The notes beneath the pieces were generated by a model that worked only from the letters and a program-made list of their open reading frames with translations, searched no databases and had not been told where the DNA came from. This document shows positions 35,501-45,744 of a stretch of 64,000 bases of DNA, in pieces (position 1 is the first letter of the stretch; each line of letters opens with the position of its first letter). Origin of the DNA: Bacteroidia bacterium (GTDB lineage Bacteria; Bacteroidota; Bacteroidia; 2-12-FULL-35-15); NCBI GenBank assembly GCA_030654175.1, contig JAURXZ010000041.1:1-64000 (forward strand), given 5' to 3'. Position numbers and translations under genes: made by a program.

Positions 35501-38500
35501 TGCTCAGAACAGGAGTTGGATTTACCACAATTGTTGCAGTTATTGCCGAACCTACACATAATGTGGGGTTAGGACCGGTTGGAGTTATTGTAAAGGTTAC
35601 TGTTTGAGGAGATATAGTTGTGTTAGTTAATGTAACACCGGTAATATCACCTGTACCACTTGCTGCAACACCTGTTACTTCTGTTGTTTTATCTCTTGTC
35701 CATGTAAAAGTAGAAGGAACAGCGTTACTGGTTCCCAGTACCATTGTTGCAAAAGAAGTTGCGGAGCAGATGGTTTGGGCACTATTGGTGGCTGTAGCAA
35801 GAGGTATAGGATTAATTGTTATTCCAATGGCAACCGATACGTCAGTTACACTTATACATGAAGTTACCACTCTTCTATACCATGTGTTTACAATCAGGGT
35901 CCCAGGACTATAACCAGCATTGGTATTTACGCCAGATGCGGATGAAAAGCCGGAAACATTATCGGTAGTGGATGATTCCCATAAATAGGTATATGAATTA
36001 TCACCTCCTGTCGGGATGGTTCCGGTTAATGCAGACGGAGCGGCACCACTGCAAATAGTTTGTGCTGCACTTACTATGTTATTACCAATTGGGGCATTAA
36101 CCGAAACAAGTACATCACTGTTGGCCGTACAAACAACACCTCCTAAAGTACTTGAAGTGATCCTTCTGAATGTAGTAGTAGCAATCAAACCTGATGGTAC
36201 ATCATACGTTGGTGTGATTGCCAGCACAGCCGAATACCCATCGGTGCTTTGTTTCCATTGATAAGAAAGTATGCCTGAACCGGTAGAAGGAACAATTTCA
36301 GTAAATGCAGCCGGGTCACCACCGCTACATATTGTTTGTGCTGTGGCAACGGTACCACCTGTTACAGCATTGATCGTTATAAGTACATCATTACTATTGG
36401 CACTACAAGGTACTCCACCTAAGGTACTTGTAGTTACACGTCTGTAAGTAGCATCAGCAATTAAACCGGATGGAGCATCATAGGTTGCAGCTGTTCCTAA
36501 AGTGGAACTATAGGTATCTGTGCTATATTTCCACATGTAGCTAAGTATTCCGGAACCAGTAGATGGGGCACTTTCCGTAAAAGCAAAAGGATCACCTCCA
36601 CTGCATATTGTTTGAGCGGCAGCAATGGTACCACCGGTAACTAAAGCCTGAACAGTTACAAGAATGTCGTTACTATTTGCGTTACAACCTACACCTCCTA
36701 AAGTACTTATTGTTACACGCCTGTATGTGGTAGTGGAGGTTAAACCTGAAGGGACATCATATGTTGCTGTAGTTGCTAAGATCGCAGCATAGCCATCAGT
36801 GCTTTGTTTCCACTCATAAGTAAGTGCACCTGAACCCGTAGAAGGTGCGCTTTCTGTAAAGGCAGCAGGATCACCGCCATTACAAATTGTTTGAGCCGTA
36901 GCGATGATACCCGGAGTAACGGCATTTACTGTAACAACTATATCATTACTGGCAGTAAAACAAGGTATTCCACCTAAAGTACTGGTGGTTATTCTCCTGT
37001 AAGTGGTGGTTGTGGTCAAACCCGAAGGAACATCGTACGTTACAGTGGTTGCTAAAGTGGCAGCATATCCATCAGTACTTTGTTTCCATTCATACGTAAG
37101 CGCACCAGAACCGGTTGCCCCTGCACTTTCTGTAAATGCAACAGGATCACCACCACTGCATATGGTTTGAGCCGATGCAATGGTACCTCCGGTAACGGCA
37201 TTAACCAATACAGTTAAATCATTGCTGCTGGCCGTACACCCTACACCATTTGTAGTGCTTGTTGTAATTCGCCTATAAGTAGTAGTAGCTCCTAAACCAG
37301 CAGGCGCATCATACGTTGGTGTGGTTGCCAGCATGGCGGTATATCCATCGGTGCTGTATTTCCATTCATAAGTAAGTGAGCCCGAACCGGTAGATGCGGC
37401 ACTTTGAGTAAAAGCAACAGGATCGCCACCGCTGCATATTGTTTGAGCCGCGGCAATGGTACCTCCGGTAACAACGCTCTGCACTGTAACCACTATATCA
37501 TTGCTGTTGGCTGTACAGGTTGATGTTCCTAAAGTACTTGTAGTTACACGCCTGTAAGTGGTGGACGCGGTTAAACCAGCTGGGATATCGTACGTTGCAG
37601 TAATTGCTATAGTTGCAGCATACCCATCTGTGCTCTGTTTCCATTGATAAGTAAGTGCACCGGAACCGGTAGAAGCAACGGTCTCTGTAAAAGCAGCAGG
37701 GTCACCTCCACTGCATATCGTTTGAACTGCCGCAATGGTACCACCGGTAACTAAACTCTGTACCGTTACAACAATATCATTACTGTTAGCGGTACACGTT
37801 ACCCCGCCAAAAGTACTTTTAGTAATGCGCCTGAAAGTGGTAGTAACACCAAGGCCGGATGGAACATCGTAAGTTGGAGTAGTTGCAAGGGTTGCTGCAT
37901 ATGCATCGGTGCTTTGTTTCCACTCATACGTAAGTATTCCGGAACCTGTAGATGGCGTAGTTTCCGTAAAAGCAGCAGGATCACCACCACTACATATGGT
38001 TTGAGCCGAAGCAATAGTACCACCGGTAACCACACTTTGCACCGTTACAAGAATATCATTACTGTTAGCTGTGCACGTTACAGCTCCCAGAGTACTTATT
38101 GTTATACGTCTGTAAGTAGTAGTGGCTACCAAGCCTGAAGCGACATCATGTGTTGGAGCAGTTGCTATGGTGGCAATATAACCATCAGCGCTTTGTTTCC
38201 ATTCATAGGTCAATGCTCCGGAACCACTCGATGGCACACTTTCTGTAAAAGCAGCCGGATCACCACCGCTGCATATTGTTTGAGCTGCTGCAATGGCACC
38301 CCCGGTAACGGCACTCTGCACTGTAACCAGTAAATCATTACTATTTACTGTACAGGTTACACCACCCAAGGTACTTGTGGTTATACGTCTGTAAGTAGTA
38401 GTAGCAGTTAACCCCGCAGGGACATCATACGTTGCAGTAGTTGCAAGTGTAGCGCCATATCCATCTGTGCTTTGTTTCCACTGATAGGTAAGTGCACCGG

Positions 38501-41500
38501 AACCGGTAGAAATTACACTTTCTGTAAAAGCAGCAGGATCGCCACCATTGCATATCGTTTGAGCAGCAGCTAAGGTTCCACCGGTAACGGCATTAACTGT
38601 TATAACGATATCATTACTATTTGCTGTACACGCAACACCATTCAATGTACTGGTGGTTATTCGCCTGTAGGTAGTGGTAGCAGTTAAACCTGTTGGGATA
38701 TCATACGTTGGAGTGGTTGCTAAAGTAGCGCTGTAGGAATCAGTACTGTGTTTCCACTGGTAGGATAGTGGCCCGGAACCGGTAGCAGCAACACTTTCTG
38801 TAAAAGCAGCAGGATCACCACCGCTGCATATCGTTTGTGCAGCAGCAATGGTACCCCCTGTAACAACATTAACCGTAACAATAATATCATTTACACTGGC
38901 CACACAAGCAACACCATTTAGGGTACTTGTGGTTATTCGCCTGTAAGTGGTAGTAGCAACTAATCCTGCCGGAACATCGTATGTTGCAGTGTTTGCTAAG
39001 ATCGCAACATAGCCATCACCGCTTTGTTTCCAATCATAAGTAAGGGTACCGGAACCTGTTGATGCAACACTTTCAGTAAAGGCCGCAGGGTCACCACCGC
39101 TGCATATCGTTTGAGCGGCCACAATGGTACCACTTGATACAGAGTTGATCGTTACAATAATATCATTACTATTAGCTGTACATGCCACACCATTTACAGT
39201 GCTGGTTGCTATACGCCTGTATGTTGCAGTGGAAACTAAACCTGCCGGAACATCATACGCTACTGTAGTTGCCAAGGTAGCACTATACCCATCGGTACTT
39301 TGTTTCCACTGATAAGTAAGCGCACCCGAACCGATAGAAGCAACACTTTCAGTAAAAGCAAGAGGGTCACCACCGCTACATATTGTTTGAGAGGCAGCTA
39401 AGGTACCACCGGTAACAGAATTGATCGTTACAATTACATCATTGCTATTGGCTGTACAAGCAACACCACCAAACGTGCTGGTAGTTACACGCCTGTAAGT
39501 GGTGGTGGCAGCTAAACCTGCCGGAACATCATACGTTGGAGTGATGGCAATTGTAGCGGCAAATCCATCCGTGCTTTGTTTCCACTGATAACTAAGTGTT
39601 CCGGAACCGGTAGAAGCTACACTTTCTGTAAATACAGCCGGATCACCACCACTGCATATCGTTTGAGCAGAAGCAATAGTACCTCCTGTAACTATGCTCT
39701 GCACTTCTATAAGAATATCATTGCTATTTGCAGTACACGTTACCCCCCCCAAAGTACTGGTAGTAATACGTCTGTAAGTAGTAGTAAGTGTTAAACCAAC
39801 AGGGACATCATACGTGGGAGTGATCGCTAAAACTGCAGCATATCCATCAGTGCTTTGTTTCCATTGATAAGTAAGCGTTCCGGAACCGACAGCTGCTGCG
39901 CTTTCTGTAAAAGCAGAAGGATCACCGCCATTACAAATCGTTTGGGCGGATGCAAGGGTACCTCCGGTAACTGCATTAACTGTTACAACAACATCATTAC
40001 TATTTGCGGTACAGGCAACTCCGTTCACCGTACTTGTAGTGATACGTCTGTAAGTAGTGGTGACAGCTAATCCCGCAGGAACATCATAGGTTACACCGGT
40101 GGCAAGCGTGGCACTGTATCCATCAGTGCTTTGTTTCCATTCATAAGTAAGTGTTCCCGAACCGGTAGCACCTACACTTTCTGTAAAAGCAAGAGGGTTA
40201 CCGCCACTACATATTGTTTGAGCAGAAGCAATGGCACCACCTGTAACTACTCCCTGAACTGTTAAAACAATGTCATTACTATTTGCAGTGCACGTTACCC
40301 CACCTAAAGTACTGATAGTAGTGCGCCTATAGGTGGTAGTGATGGTTAACCCGGCAGGAACATCGTATGTTGGGGTGGTAGCCAGGATAGCAACATAACC
40401 ATCGGTGCTTTGTTTCCACTGATATGTAAGAGTACCGGAACCTGTGGAGGCAGCACTTTCTGTAAAAGGTGCAGGATCGCCACCGCTGCATATCGTTTGA
40501 GCAGCAGCAATTGTGCCACCGGTAACCGCATTAACGGATACCGTTATATCATTACTATTGGAAGTACATGCTATACCATTAAGAGTGCTGGTAGTTATCC
40601 GTCTATAAGTAGTTGTAGCTACTAAACCCGAAGGAACATCATACGTTGTTGTGATTGCAAGGGTAGCAGCATAACTATCGGTACTTTGTTTCCACTGATA
40701 AGTAAGCACACCTGAACCGGTAGATGCGGCAGTTTCTGTAAAGGCAGCCGGATCACCACCACTGCATATCGTTTGAGCAGAAGTAACAGTTCCACCGGCA
40801 GCAGCATTAATTGTTACAACTATATCATTACTGGCGGCATTACAAGCAACACCATTTAAGGTACTGATAGTGATTCTTCTAAAAGTAGTAGTTGCAGCTA
40901 AACCAGATGGAGCATCGTACGTTGCAGCGGTCCCCAGCGTGGCGCTATACCCATCGGTACTTTGTTTCCATTGATAAGTGAGTACACCGGAACCCGCAGA
41001 CGCTATACTTTCGGTAAAAGCAGCAGGATCACCACCGCTGCAAATGGTTTGGGCAGCAGCAATGGCGCCCCCACTAACAGCATTAACGGTCACAACTATA
41101 TCGTTGCTCGCGGCAGTACAGGTAACACCATTCAGAGTACTTGTAGTTATACGCCTATACGTGGTAGTTGCGGTTAAACCGGAAGGAATGTCGTAGGTTG
41201 GGGTGGTAGCCAAGGTAGCGCTATATGCATCGGTGCTCTCTTTCCACTCATACGTAAGAGAACCTGAACCGGTAGATGCGACAGTTTGAGTAAAAGCAGC
41301 CGGATCACCTCCGTTGCATATGGTTTGCGAGGTTGCAATAGTACCACCGGCAACTGAATTAACCGTCACGGCTATATCATTACTGTTCACAACACACCCT
41401 ACACTGCCCAATGTACTTGTAGTTATTCGCCTGTAAGTAGTGCTAGCAGCTAAACCTGCAGGAACATCGTAGGTTGTGGTGGTTGCCAAAGTAGCAACAT

Positions 41501-44500
41501 AACTATCGGTGCTTTGTTTCCACATGTAGGAGAGCACACCCGAACCGGTAGATGCGGCACTTTCTGTAAAAGCAGCCGGATCACCGCCACTGCATATCGT
41601 TTGAGCCGCTGCAATGGTACCACCGGCAGCAGCATTGACCGTTACCACAATATCATTACTATTGGCAGTACAAGTTATCAGCCCCAGCGTGCTTGTAGTG
41701 ATACGCCTGTAAGTAGTGGTTGCGGCTAACCCCAAAGGTACATCATAGGTTACAGTTGTTGCCAGGGTAGCACTATACCCATCGCTACTCTGTTTCCATT
41801 GATAAGTGAGCACACCAGGACCTGTAGAAGCAACACTTTCTGAAAAAGCTGCAGGATCACCTCCGCTGCATATCGTTTGAGCTGCTGCAATGGTACCACC
41901 GGTGACTGAATTAACTGAAACAACGATATCATTACTATTGGCGGTACATGCAACACCATTCAGCGTGCTGGTAACAATACGTCTGTAAGTGGTAGTAGCA
42001 GCTAAACCTGCGGGTACATCATAAGTTGGTGTGGTTGCCAGAGTTGCGGCATACGTATCAGTACTATATTTCCATTGGTAAGTCAGAGCACCGGAACCGG
42101 TAGAAGCAACACTTTCAGTAAATGCAGCAGGATCGCCACCACTACATATCGTTTGAGCAGCCGAAGTGGTACCTCCTGCAACAGCATTGATTGTAACAAC
42201 TATATCGTTGCTATTGGCTGAGCACCCTACACCATTTAAGGTGCTGATCGTTATCCTTCTGTAAGTTGTAGTTGCGACCAAACCGGCAGGCACATCATAC
42301 GTTAAAGTGGTTGCTAAAGTAGCAGCATAGGCATCGGTACTATGTTTCCATTGATAGGTGAGGACACCGGAACCGGTAGATGCGACACTTTCGGTAAAGG
42401 CAGCAGGATCGCCACCACTGCATATTGTTTGAGCCGCAGCAATGGTACCACCTGTAACTACACCCTGAACAGTAACAACAATATCATTAGTGTTAGCAGG
42501 ACATGTTTCAGCACCTAAAGTACTTAAAGTTACACGCCTGTAGGTAGTTGTTGCGGTTTGACCTGAAGGAACATCATAGGTTGGCGTGGCTGCCAAAGTA
42601 GCACTGTACGCATCAGTGCTTTGTTTCCACTCATATGCAAGAGTGCCAGAGCCCGTAGATGCAACAATTTCTGTAAAAGCAGCAGGATCACCACCACTAC
42701 ATATCGTTTGAGCAGCAGCAATGGTACCACCGGTTACAGCATTGATCGATACGATCACATCGTTGCTGTTTGCAATACAAGTAACACCATTCAGTGTACT
42801 TGTAGTAATTCGCCTGTATGTTGTAGCTGCGGCTAAACCAGCTGGAACATCATAAGTTACTGTAGTTGCCAGGGTGGCACTATACCCATCGGTGCTTCTT
42901 TTCCACTCATATGTAAGTGCGCCTGAACCGGAAGAAGCGGAACTCTCTGTAAATGCGGCAGGATCGCCACCACTGCATATGGTTTGAGCAGAAGCAATAG
43001 CTCCACCAGTAACAGCACTCTGAACGGTAACAATAATATCATTGCTGGTGGCTGTACACGGGACACCACCTAAAGTGCTTGTAGTTATGCGCCTGTAGGT
43101 AGTGGTAGCTGTTAAACCAGAAGGTACATCGTAGGCGGCAGTAATGGCTAAGATCGCAGTATATCCATCGGTGCTTTGTTTCCATTGATAAGTAAGTGCA
43201 CCGGAACCGGTAGAAAGAACACTTTCAGTAAAGGCGGCAGGATCACCACCGTTGCATATCGTTTGGGCTGCTGCTATTGTACCACCTGTAACGGAATTAA
43301 CGGTTACAATAATATCATTACTGGCCGCGGTGCAGGTTACACCACCCAATGTACTTGTTGCTATTCTTCTGTAAGTGGTAGTAGCGGCTAAACCTGCCGG
43401 AACATCATAAGTTGAGGTTATTGCCAGGGTAATACCATAACCATCTGTGCTGTATTTCCATTGGTATGTCAGGGGACCAGAACCTGTTGATCCGACACTT
43501 TCTGTAAATGCGAAAGGGTCTCCACCACTGCATATCGTTTGCGCAGCTGCAATTGTACCTCCGGTTACAGCATTAACCGTTACAGTTATGTCGTTACTGT
43601 TGGCAGTACAGCCTACACCATTTACAGTACTGGTAGTTATACGCCTGTAAGTGGTAGTAACTGCTAACCCCGCAGGGACATCATAGGTTGGAGTGGTTGC
43701 CAGTACTGTGGCATAAGCATCGGTGCTATGCTTCCACTCATAGGTGATAGTGCCAGAACCTGTGGAAGCGGCACTTTCTGTGAAAGGAGCAGGATCACCA
43801 CCGCTGCAAATTGTTTGAGCCGCAGCAATAGTACCACCGGTAACTGCACTTTGAACTGTTACAAGCAGATCGTTACTGTTTGAAGTACAAGTTACACCAC
43901 CTAATGTACTTGTGGTAATACGTCTATAGGTAGTGGTAGCAGCTAAACCAGCAGGAACATCATATGTTGTTGTGATTGCAAGCGAAGCACCATAAGTATC
44001 AGTACTGTATTTCCATTGATAGGTAAGTACCCCGGAACCTGTAGATGCAACTGTTTCCGTAAAGGCCGCAGGATTACCGCCATTGCATATCGTTTGAGCA
44101 GCAGCAAGGGTGCCTCCGCTCACACCATTAACCGTTACAATTATATCATTGCTGTTGGCCACACAAGTAACAAGCCCCAGGGTGCTGGTAGTGATACGCC
44201 TGAAAGTGGTGGTGGCAGCTATACCTAAGGGAACATTGTAGGTTGCGGTGGTTGCCAAGATCCCGGAATATCCATCTGAACTTGATTTCCATTCATAGGT
44301 TAACGTACCGGCACCAGTGGATGCGGCAGTTTCAGTAAAGGCGGCTGGATCACCACCGCTGCATACCGTTTGTGCTGCTGCAATAGTTCCTCCAGTAACA
44401 GCATTGATCGTAACGGTGATATCATTGCTGGTCGCGGCACAGGCAACACCATTTAAAGTACTGGTAGCTATCCTTCTGTAAGTTGTGGTTGCAACTAAAC

Positions 44501-45206
44501 CTGCGGGGATATCATAGGTTGGGCTGGTTCCTAAGGTAGCAACATATGCATCTGTGCTTTGTTTCCATTCATACGACAGCGTACCAGTTCCAGAGGCAGC
44601 CCCTGTTTGTGTGAAAGAGGCGGGGTCTCCCCCACTGCAAATTGTTTGAGCAGTAGCAATGGTACCAGCGCCAACAGAATTTAAAAAGGAAGTAAAAGTA
44701 GCATGAGTAGCACCGTTCACATCACCTGCTATAACAGATGTTCCGGCAGTACGGGTAACATTTTGAGGGCCGGCAGCTCCGGTAATTCCCCTAACCTGAA
44801 CCCCGCTTATAGTGACCGCATCAATCACAGCAGTACCGCTTCCATTAATTGTAAGGGTAATTGTAGTGGAATTTGTAAGTACCACACTAACGGAAGTTAC
44901 ATCACTACCCGTAAATGAGGCGCTAAGTGTTCCACCAAAATCAAAGTTAGCAGGCGCTGTAAGAACTATTGTTCCGAAGGTTGAAATGTCATTTACTAAA
45001 GTTTCTGTAATAATAATATCTCCCAAATTGCTATAAGCAGTAGGGAATGAACAACCGGTAATTATTGGTAGTGTAGGAACCGTTATAGTAACTCCTCCAA
45101 ATGCATTATTAAAAACAGCAGACATAAGTAAAATGGCGACAATGAGCCCCATTTTAACAGTAGCAAGTGTTTTAATAATACTGTTTGGACAGTAGTTTCC
45201 TTTCAT
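32541..45206 (-). CDS. Giant T9SS type B surface adhesin with 31 tandem repeats
   Basis: A 4221-residue secreted protein. Residues about 1-37 are a signal peptide (MGLIVAILLMSAVFNNAFG). A beta-rich N-domain of ~140 residues follows, then 31 tandem repeats of 92 or 93 residues (36093-44675), each beginning VTGGTIAAAQTICSGGDP and containing TYQWKQSTDGY, TTTYRRI and a terminal SNDIVVTVN. A diverged repeat (IGNNIVSAAQTICSG) precedes about ten PKD-like domains (SSLTPPAICSGTxFSYTP...WTR...GISN). The last ~85 residues are a gliding-motility-associated (type B) sorting domain: MTPNSDGKNDTWIIINIEDYP, VVNNQGQQVY, WDGTFNGKPLPDATYYYFL. Each repeat carries two Cys that could form a disulfide. It likely mediates adhesion; the ligand is unknown. 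Confidence 0.95.
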   Translation of the reverse strand: MKGNYCPNSIIKTLATVKMGLIVAILLMSAVFNNAFGGVTITVPTLPIITGCSFPTAYSNLGDIIITETLVNDISTFGTIVLTAPANFDFGGTLSASFTGSDVTSVSVVLTNSTTITLTINGSGTAVIDAVTISGVQVRGITGAAGPQNVTRTAGTSVIAGDVNGATHATFTSFLNSVGAGTIATAQTICSGGDPASFTQTGAASGTGTLSYEWKQSTDAYVATLGTSPTYDIPAGLVATTTYRRIATSTLNGVACAATSNDITVTINAVTGGTIAAAQTVCSGGDPAAFTETAASTGAGTLTYEWKSSSDGYSGILATTATYNVPLGIAATTTFRRITTSTLGLVTCVANSNDIIVTVNGVSGGTLAAAQTICNGGNPAAFTETVASTGSGVLTYQWKYSTDTYGASLAITTTYDVPAGLAATTTYRRITTSTLGGVTCTSNSNDLLVTVQSAVTGGTIAAAQTICSGGDPAPFTESAASTGSGTITYEWKHSTDAYATVLATTPTYDVPAGLAVTTTYRRITTSTVNGVGCTANSNDITVTVNAVTGGTIAAAQTICSGGDPFAFTESVGSTGSGPLTYQWKYSTDGYGITLAITSTYDVPAGLAATTTYRRIATSTLGGVTCTAASNDIIVTVNSVTGGTIAAAQTICNGGDPAAFTESVLSTGSGALTYQWKQSTDGYTAILAITAAYDVPSGLTATTTYRRITTSTLGGVPCTATSNDIIVTVQSAVTGGAIASAQTICSGGDPAAFTESSASSGSGALTYEWKRSTDGYSATLATTVTYDVPAGLAAATTYRRITTSTLNGVTCIANSNDVIVSINAVTGGTIAAAQTICSGGDPAAFTEIVASTGSGTLAYEWKQSTDAYSATLAATPTYDVPSGQTATTTYRRVTLSTLGAETCPANTNDIVVTVQGVVTGGTIAAAQTICSGGDPAAFTESVASTGSGVLTYQWKHSTDAYAATLATTLTYDVPAGLVATTTYRRITISTLNGVGCSANSNDIVVTINAVAGGTTSAAQTICSGGDPAAFTESVASTGSGALTYQWKYSTDTYAATLATTPTYDVPAGLAATTTYRRIVTSTLNGVACTANSNDIVVSVNSVTGGTIAAAQTICSGGDPAAFSESVASTGPGVLTYQWKQSSDGYSATLATTVTYDVPLGLAATTTYRRITTSTLGLITCTANSNDIVVTVNAAAGGTIAAAQTICSGGDPAAFTESAASTGSGVLSYMWKQSTDSYVATLATTTTYDVPAGLAASTTYRRITTSTLGSVGCVVNSNDIAVTVNSVAGGTIATSQTICNGGDPAAFTQTVASTGSGSLTYEWKESTDAYSATLATTPTYDIPSGLTATTTYRRITTSTLNGVTCTAASNDIVVTVNAVSGGAIAAAQTICSGGDPAAFTESIASAGSGVLTYQWKQSTDGYSATLGTAATYDAPSGLAATTTFRRITISTLNGVACNAASNDIVVTINAAAGGTVTSAQTICSGGDPAAFTETAASTGSGVLTYQWKQSTDSYAATLAITTTYDVPSGLVATTTYRRITTSTLNGIACTSNSNDITVSVNAVTGGTIAAAQTICSGGDPAPFTESAASTGSGTLTYQWKQSTDGYVAILATTPTYDVPAGLTITTTYRRTTISTLGGVTCTANSNDIVLTVQGVVTGGAIASAQTICSGGNPLAFTESVGATGSGTLTYEWKQSTDGYSATLATGVTYDVPAGLAVTTTYRRITTSTVNGVACTANSNDVVVTVNAVTGGTLASAQTICNGGDPSAFTESAAAVGSGTLTYQWKQSTDGYAAVLAITPTYDVPVGLTLTTTYRRITTSTLGGVTCTANSNDILIEVQSIVTGGTIASAQTICSGGDPAVFTESVASTGSGTLSYQWKQSTDGFAATIAITPTYDVPAGLAATTTYRRVTTSTFGGVACTANSNDVIVTINSVTGGTLAASQTICSGGDPLAFTESVASIGSGALTYQWKQSTDGYSATLATTVAYDVPAGLVSTATYRRIATSTVNGVACTANSNDIIVTINSVSSGTIVAAQTICSGGDPAAFTESVASTGSGTLTYDWKQSGDGYVAILANTATYDVPAGLVATTTYRRITTSTLNGVACVASVNDIIVTVNVVTGGTIAAAQTICSGGDPAAFTESVAATGSGPLSYQWKHSTDSYSATLATTPTYDIPTGLTATTTYRRITTSTLNGVACTANSNDIVITVNAVTGGTLAAAQTICNGGDPAAFTESVISTGSGALTYQWKQSTDGYGATLATTATYDVPAGLTATTTYRRITTSTLGGVTCTVNSNDLLVTVQSAVTGGAIAAAQTICSGGDPAAFTESVPSSGSGALTYEWKQSADGYIATIATAPTHDVASGLVATTTYRRITISTLGAVTCTANSNDILVTVQSVVTGGTIASAQTICSGGDPAAFTETTPSTGSGILTYEWKQSTDAYAATLATTPTYDVPSGLGVTTTFRRITKSTFGGVTCTANSNDIVVTVQSLVTGGTIAAVQTICSGGDPAAFTETVASTGSGALTYQWKQSTDGYAATIAITATYDIPAGLTASTTYRRVTTSTLGTSTCTANSNDIVVTVQSVVTGGTIAAAQTICSGGDPVAFTQSAASTGSGSLTYEWKYSTDGYTAMLATTPTYDAPAGLGATTTYRRITTSTTNGVGCTASSNDLTVLVNAVTGGTIASAQTICSGGDPVAFTESAGATGSGALTYEWKQSTDGYAATLATTVTYDVPSGLTTTTTYRRITTSTLGGIPCFTASNDIVVTVNAVTPGIIATAQTICNGGDPAAFTESAPSTGSGALTYEWKQSTDGYAAILATTATYDVPSGLTSTTTYRRVTISTLGGVGCNANSNDILVTVQALVTGGTIAAAQTICSGGDPFAFTESAPSTGSGILSYMWKYSTDTYSSTLGTAATYDAPSGLIADATYRRVTTSTLGGVPCSANSNDVLITINAVTGGTVATAQTICSGGDPAAFTEIVPSTGSGILSYQWKQSTDGYSAVLAITPTYDVPSGLIATTTFRRITSSTLGGVVCTANSDVLVSVNAPIGNNIVSAAQTICSGAAPSALTGTIPTGGDNSYTYLWESSTTDNVSGFSSASGVNTNAGYSPGTLIVNTWYRRVVTSCISVTDVSVAIGITINPIPLATATNSAQTICSATSFATMVLGTSNAVPSTFTWTRDKTTEVTGVAASGTGDITGVTLTNTTISPQTVTFTITPTGPNPTLCVGSAITATIVVNPTPVLSSNLTPPAFCTGSIFSYTPTSTTSGATFPWTRPAITDITPGTSSGTGIVSEPLTNTSSSPISVTYVYQVSANGCLNPTLYNVSVIVNVFPTLSSSLTPAAICSGSSFSYTPTSITSGTSFAWTRPAVTGISNAAGSGTDNPNEVLNNTTFVSVNVKYIYTLSANGCSDPISDTVVVAVKPMALLSNTLTPPAVCSGIPFSYTPASLTSGATFAWSRSTVAGISNAAASGVNNPGETLNNVTASAVSVTYVFTTTASGCSYNQNVIVAVDPLPTLSSSLTPPAICSGTLFSYTPTSPTTGATFTWTRSAISGISNPAGSGSDDPNETLINTTGAGINVTYVFTVSANGCVNPSTYNVVVAVSLTPALSSSLFPPAICSGTTFAYTPTSGMPGTTFLWTRAAVAGISNIAGSGTDNPNEQLTNTTAATINVNYIYTLSANGCANPTTYNVQVPVDPIPTISSSLTPPAVCSGSAFNYAASSITTGASYTWTRDAVPGISNIAGAGSGNVSEVLTNTTTDPVNVTYVFMVSANGCSKNINVTVTVNPSPLLISTLAPAAVCSGSPFNYTPQSSALGATFTWTRAAVTGITNPAGNGTGNPNETFTNTTLAPINVTYVYTVSANGCTNSSTYSVVVPINPVPVFTSSLSPPEVCSGTTFAYTPTSGTAGTTFSWTRAAVVGISNIGGSGINNPNEVLLNTTPDSVNVVYIFTLEANGCTNPITYSVIVTVNPTPEFTSTLSPSRICSGSVFNYVPTSQLTGVTFSWTRPDVPGLSNIASAGSGTIAETLTLSDSTAVNVTYLFTVSTSLCTNGTIFPVVLTVGSLDVNAGNDITVSSGTLVNLNGTGGVSFSWSPVSGLDNPNIPNPSVAPVSTITYVLTSTDGNSCVGTDSVTITVLKEQNLIISSVMTPNSDGKNDTWIIINIEDYPNTEVIVVNNQGQQVYTSSSYDSSWDGTFNGKPLPDATYYYFLKFANGEKVYSGAISIFNNIE
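36093..44675 (-). repeat. 31-copy tandem repeat array (276-279 bp units)
   Basis: Counting the CSGGDP/CNGGDP-type motif gives 31 copies. The span of 8,583 bp equals 2,861 codons. That agrees with 21 units of 92 residues and 10 of 93, less one residue missing in the last unit. The ten longer units end VTVQSxV or similar instead of VTVNxV. Unit identity is high at both DNA and protein level, so assembly through this array is a risk. Confidence 0.9.
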
Positions 45207-45677
45207 TTCCAGAGAATATTTTTACAATTATTCTAATTTCTAAGATCAAAAAATAAAATAACCGACAATAAAAAAACAGCAAAAAAAGTCGATATACCCG
45301 CTGAACCAATTGGGAACGAGCATTATAAACTTTAGTATCTGCGTCTTTAATTTTTTTGTTTTACGTAAAACTCTAAAAAGAGTTACACATAAACCTTGCC
45401 TCCAAACTTATGTAAAAAAATGCAAAGCAACAACGTTTATTTCAGACATTTTTAAAGTTAAAATGTTAGAAACTAGAGGTTAAAATAAGAAAAGGGAAAA
45501 ATGATTTTAAGAAGCCTGAAACAGAGCAATTCCTATGCTCATAATTATAAAAAGGTATCTTAATCATAATAGGCATTTCGTCTTTTTTTAATGGATAAGA
45601 AAACAATTACATTTATTCAAATAAAAAATCCATAGGGATTCGAATGTTTAAAGAAGATATCCCTTGGGTTGTAATGC

Positions 45678-45744
45678 TCGACTCCTGCCGGAGTCGAAGA
45701 AGATAATAGAATTGTTTCTATAAACATGAGATGCCACTGGCATC
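45678..45744. repeat. Two adjacent perfect hairpins
   Basis: TCGACTCC/GGAGTCGA (45678-45685, 45690-45697; loop TGCC) and GATGCC/GGCATC (45730-45735, 45739-45744; loop ACT). Neither is followed by a T-run. They may be a worn copy of an intergenic repeat family. Confidence 0.5.

Noticed and set aside
36093-44675. CRISPR-like regular array
   Set aside because: The period of about 277 bp and the unbroken coding frame show protein repeats; there are no 25-40 bp repeats with unique spacers and no cas gene.
32896-45036. Many plus-strand and alternate-frame open frames of 60-97 codons across the adhesin gene
   Set aside because: They recur at repeat-unit spacing and are mirror frames of the tandem array; none has a ribosome site or family signature.
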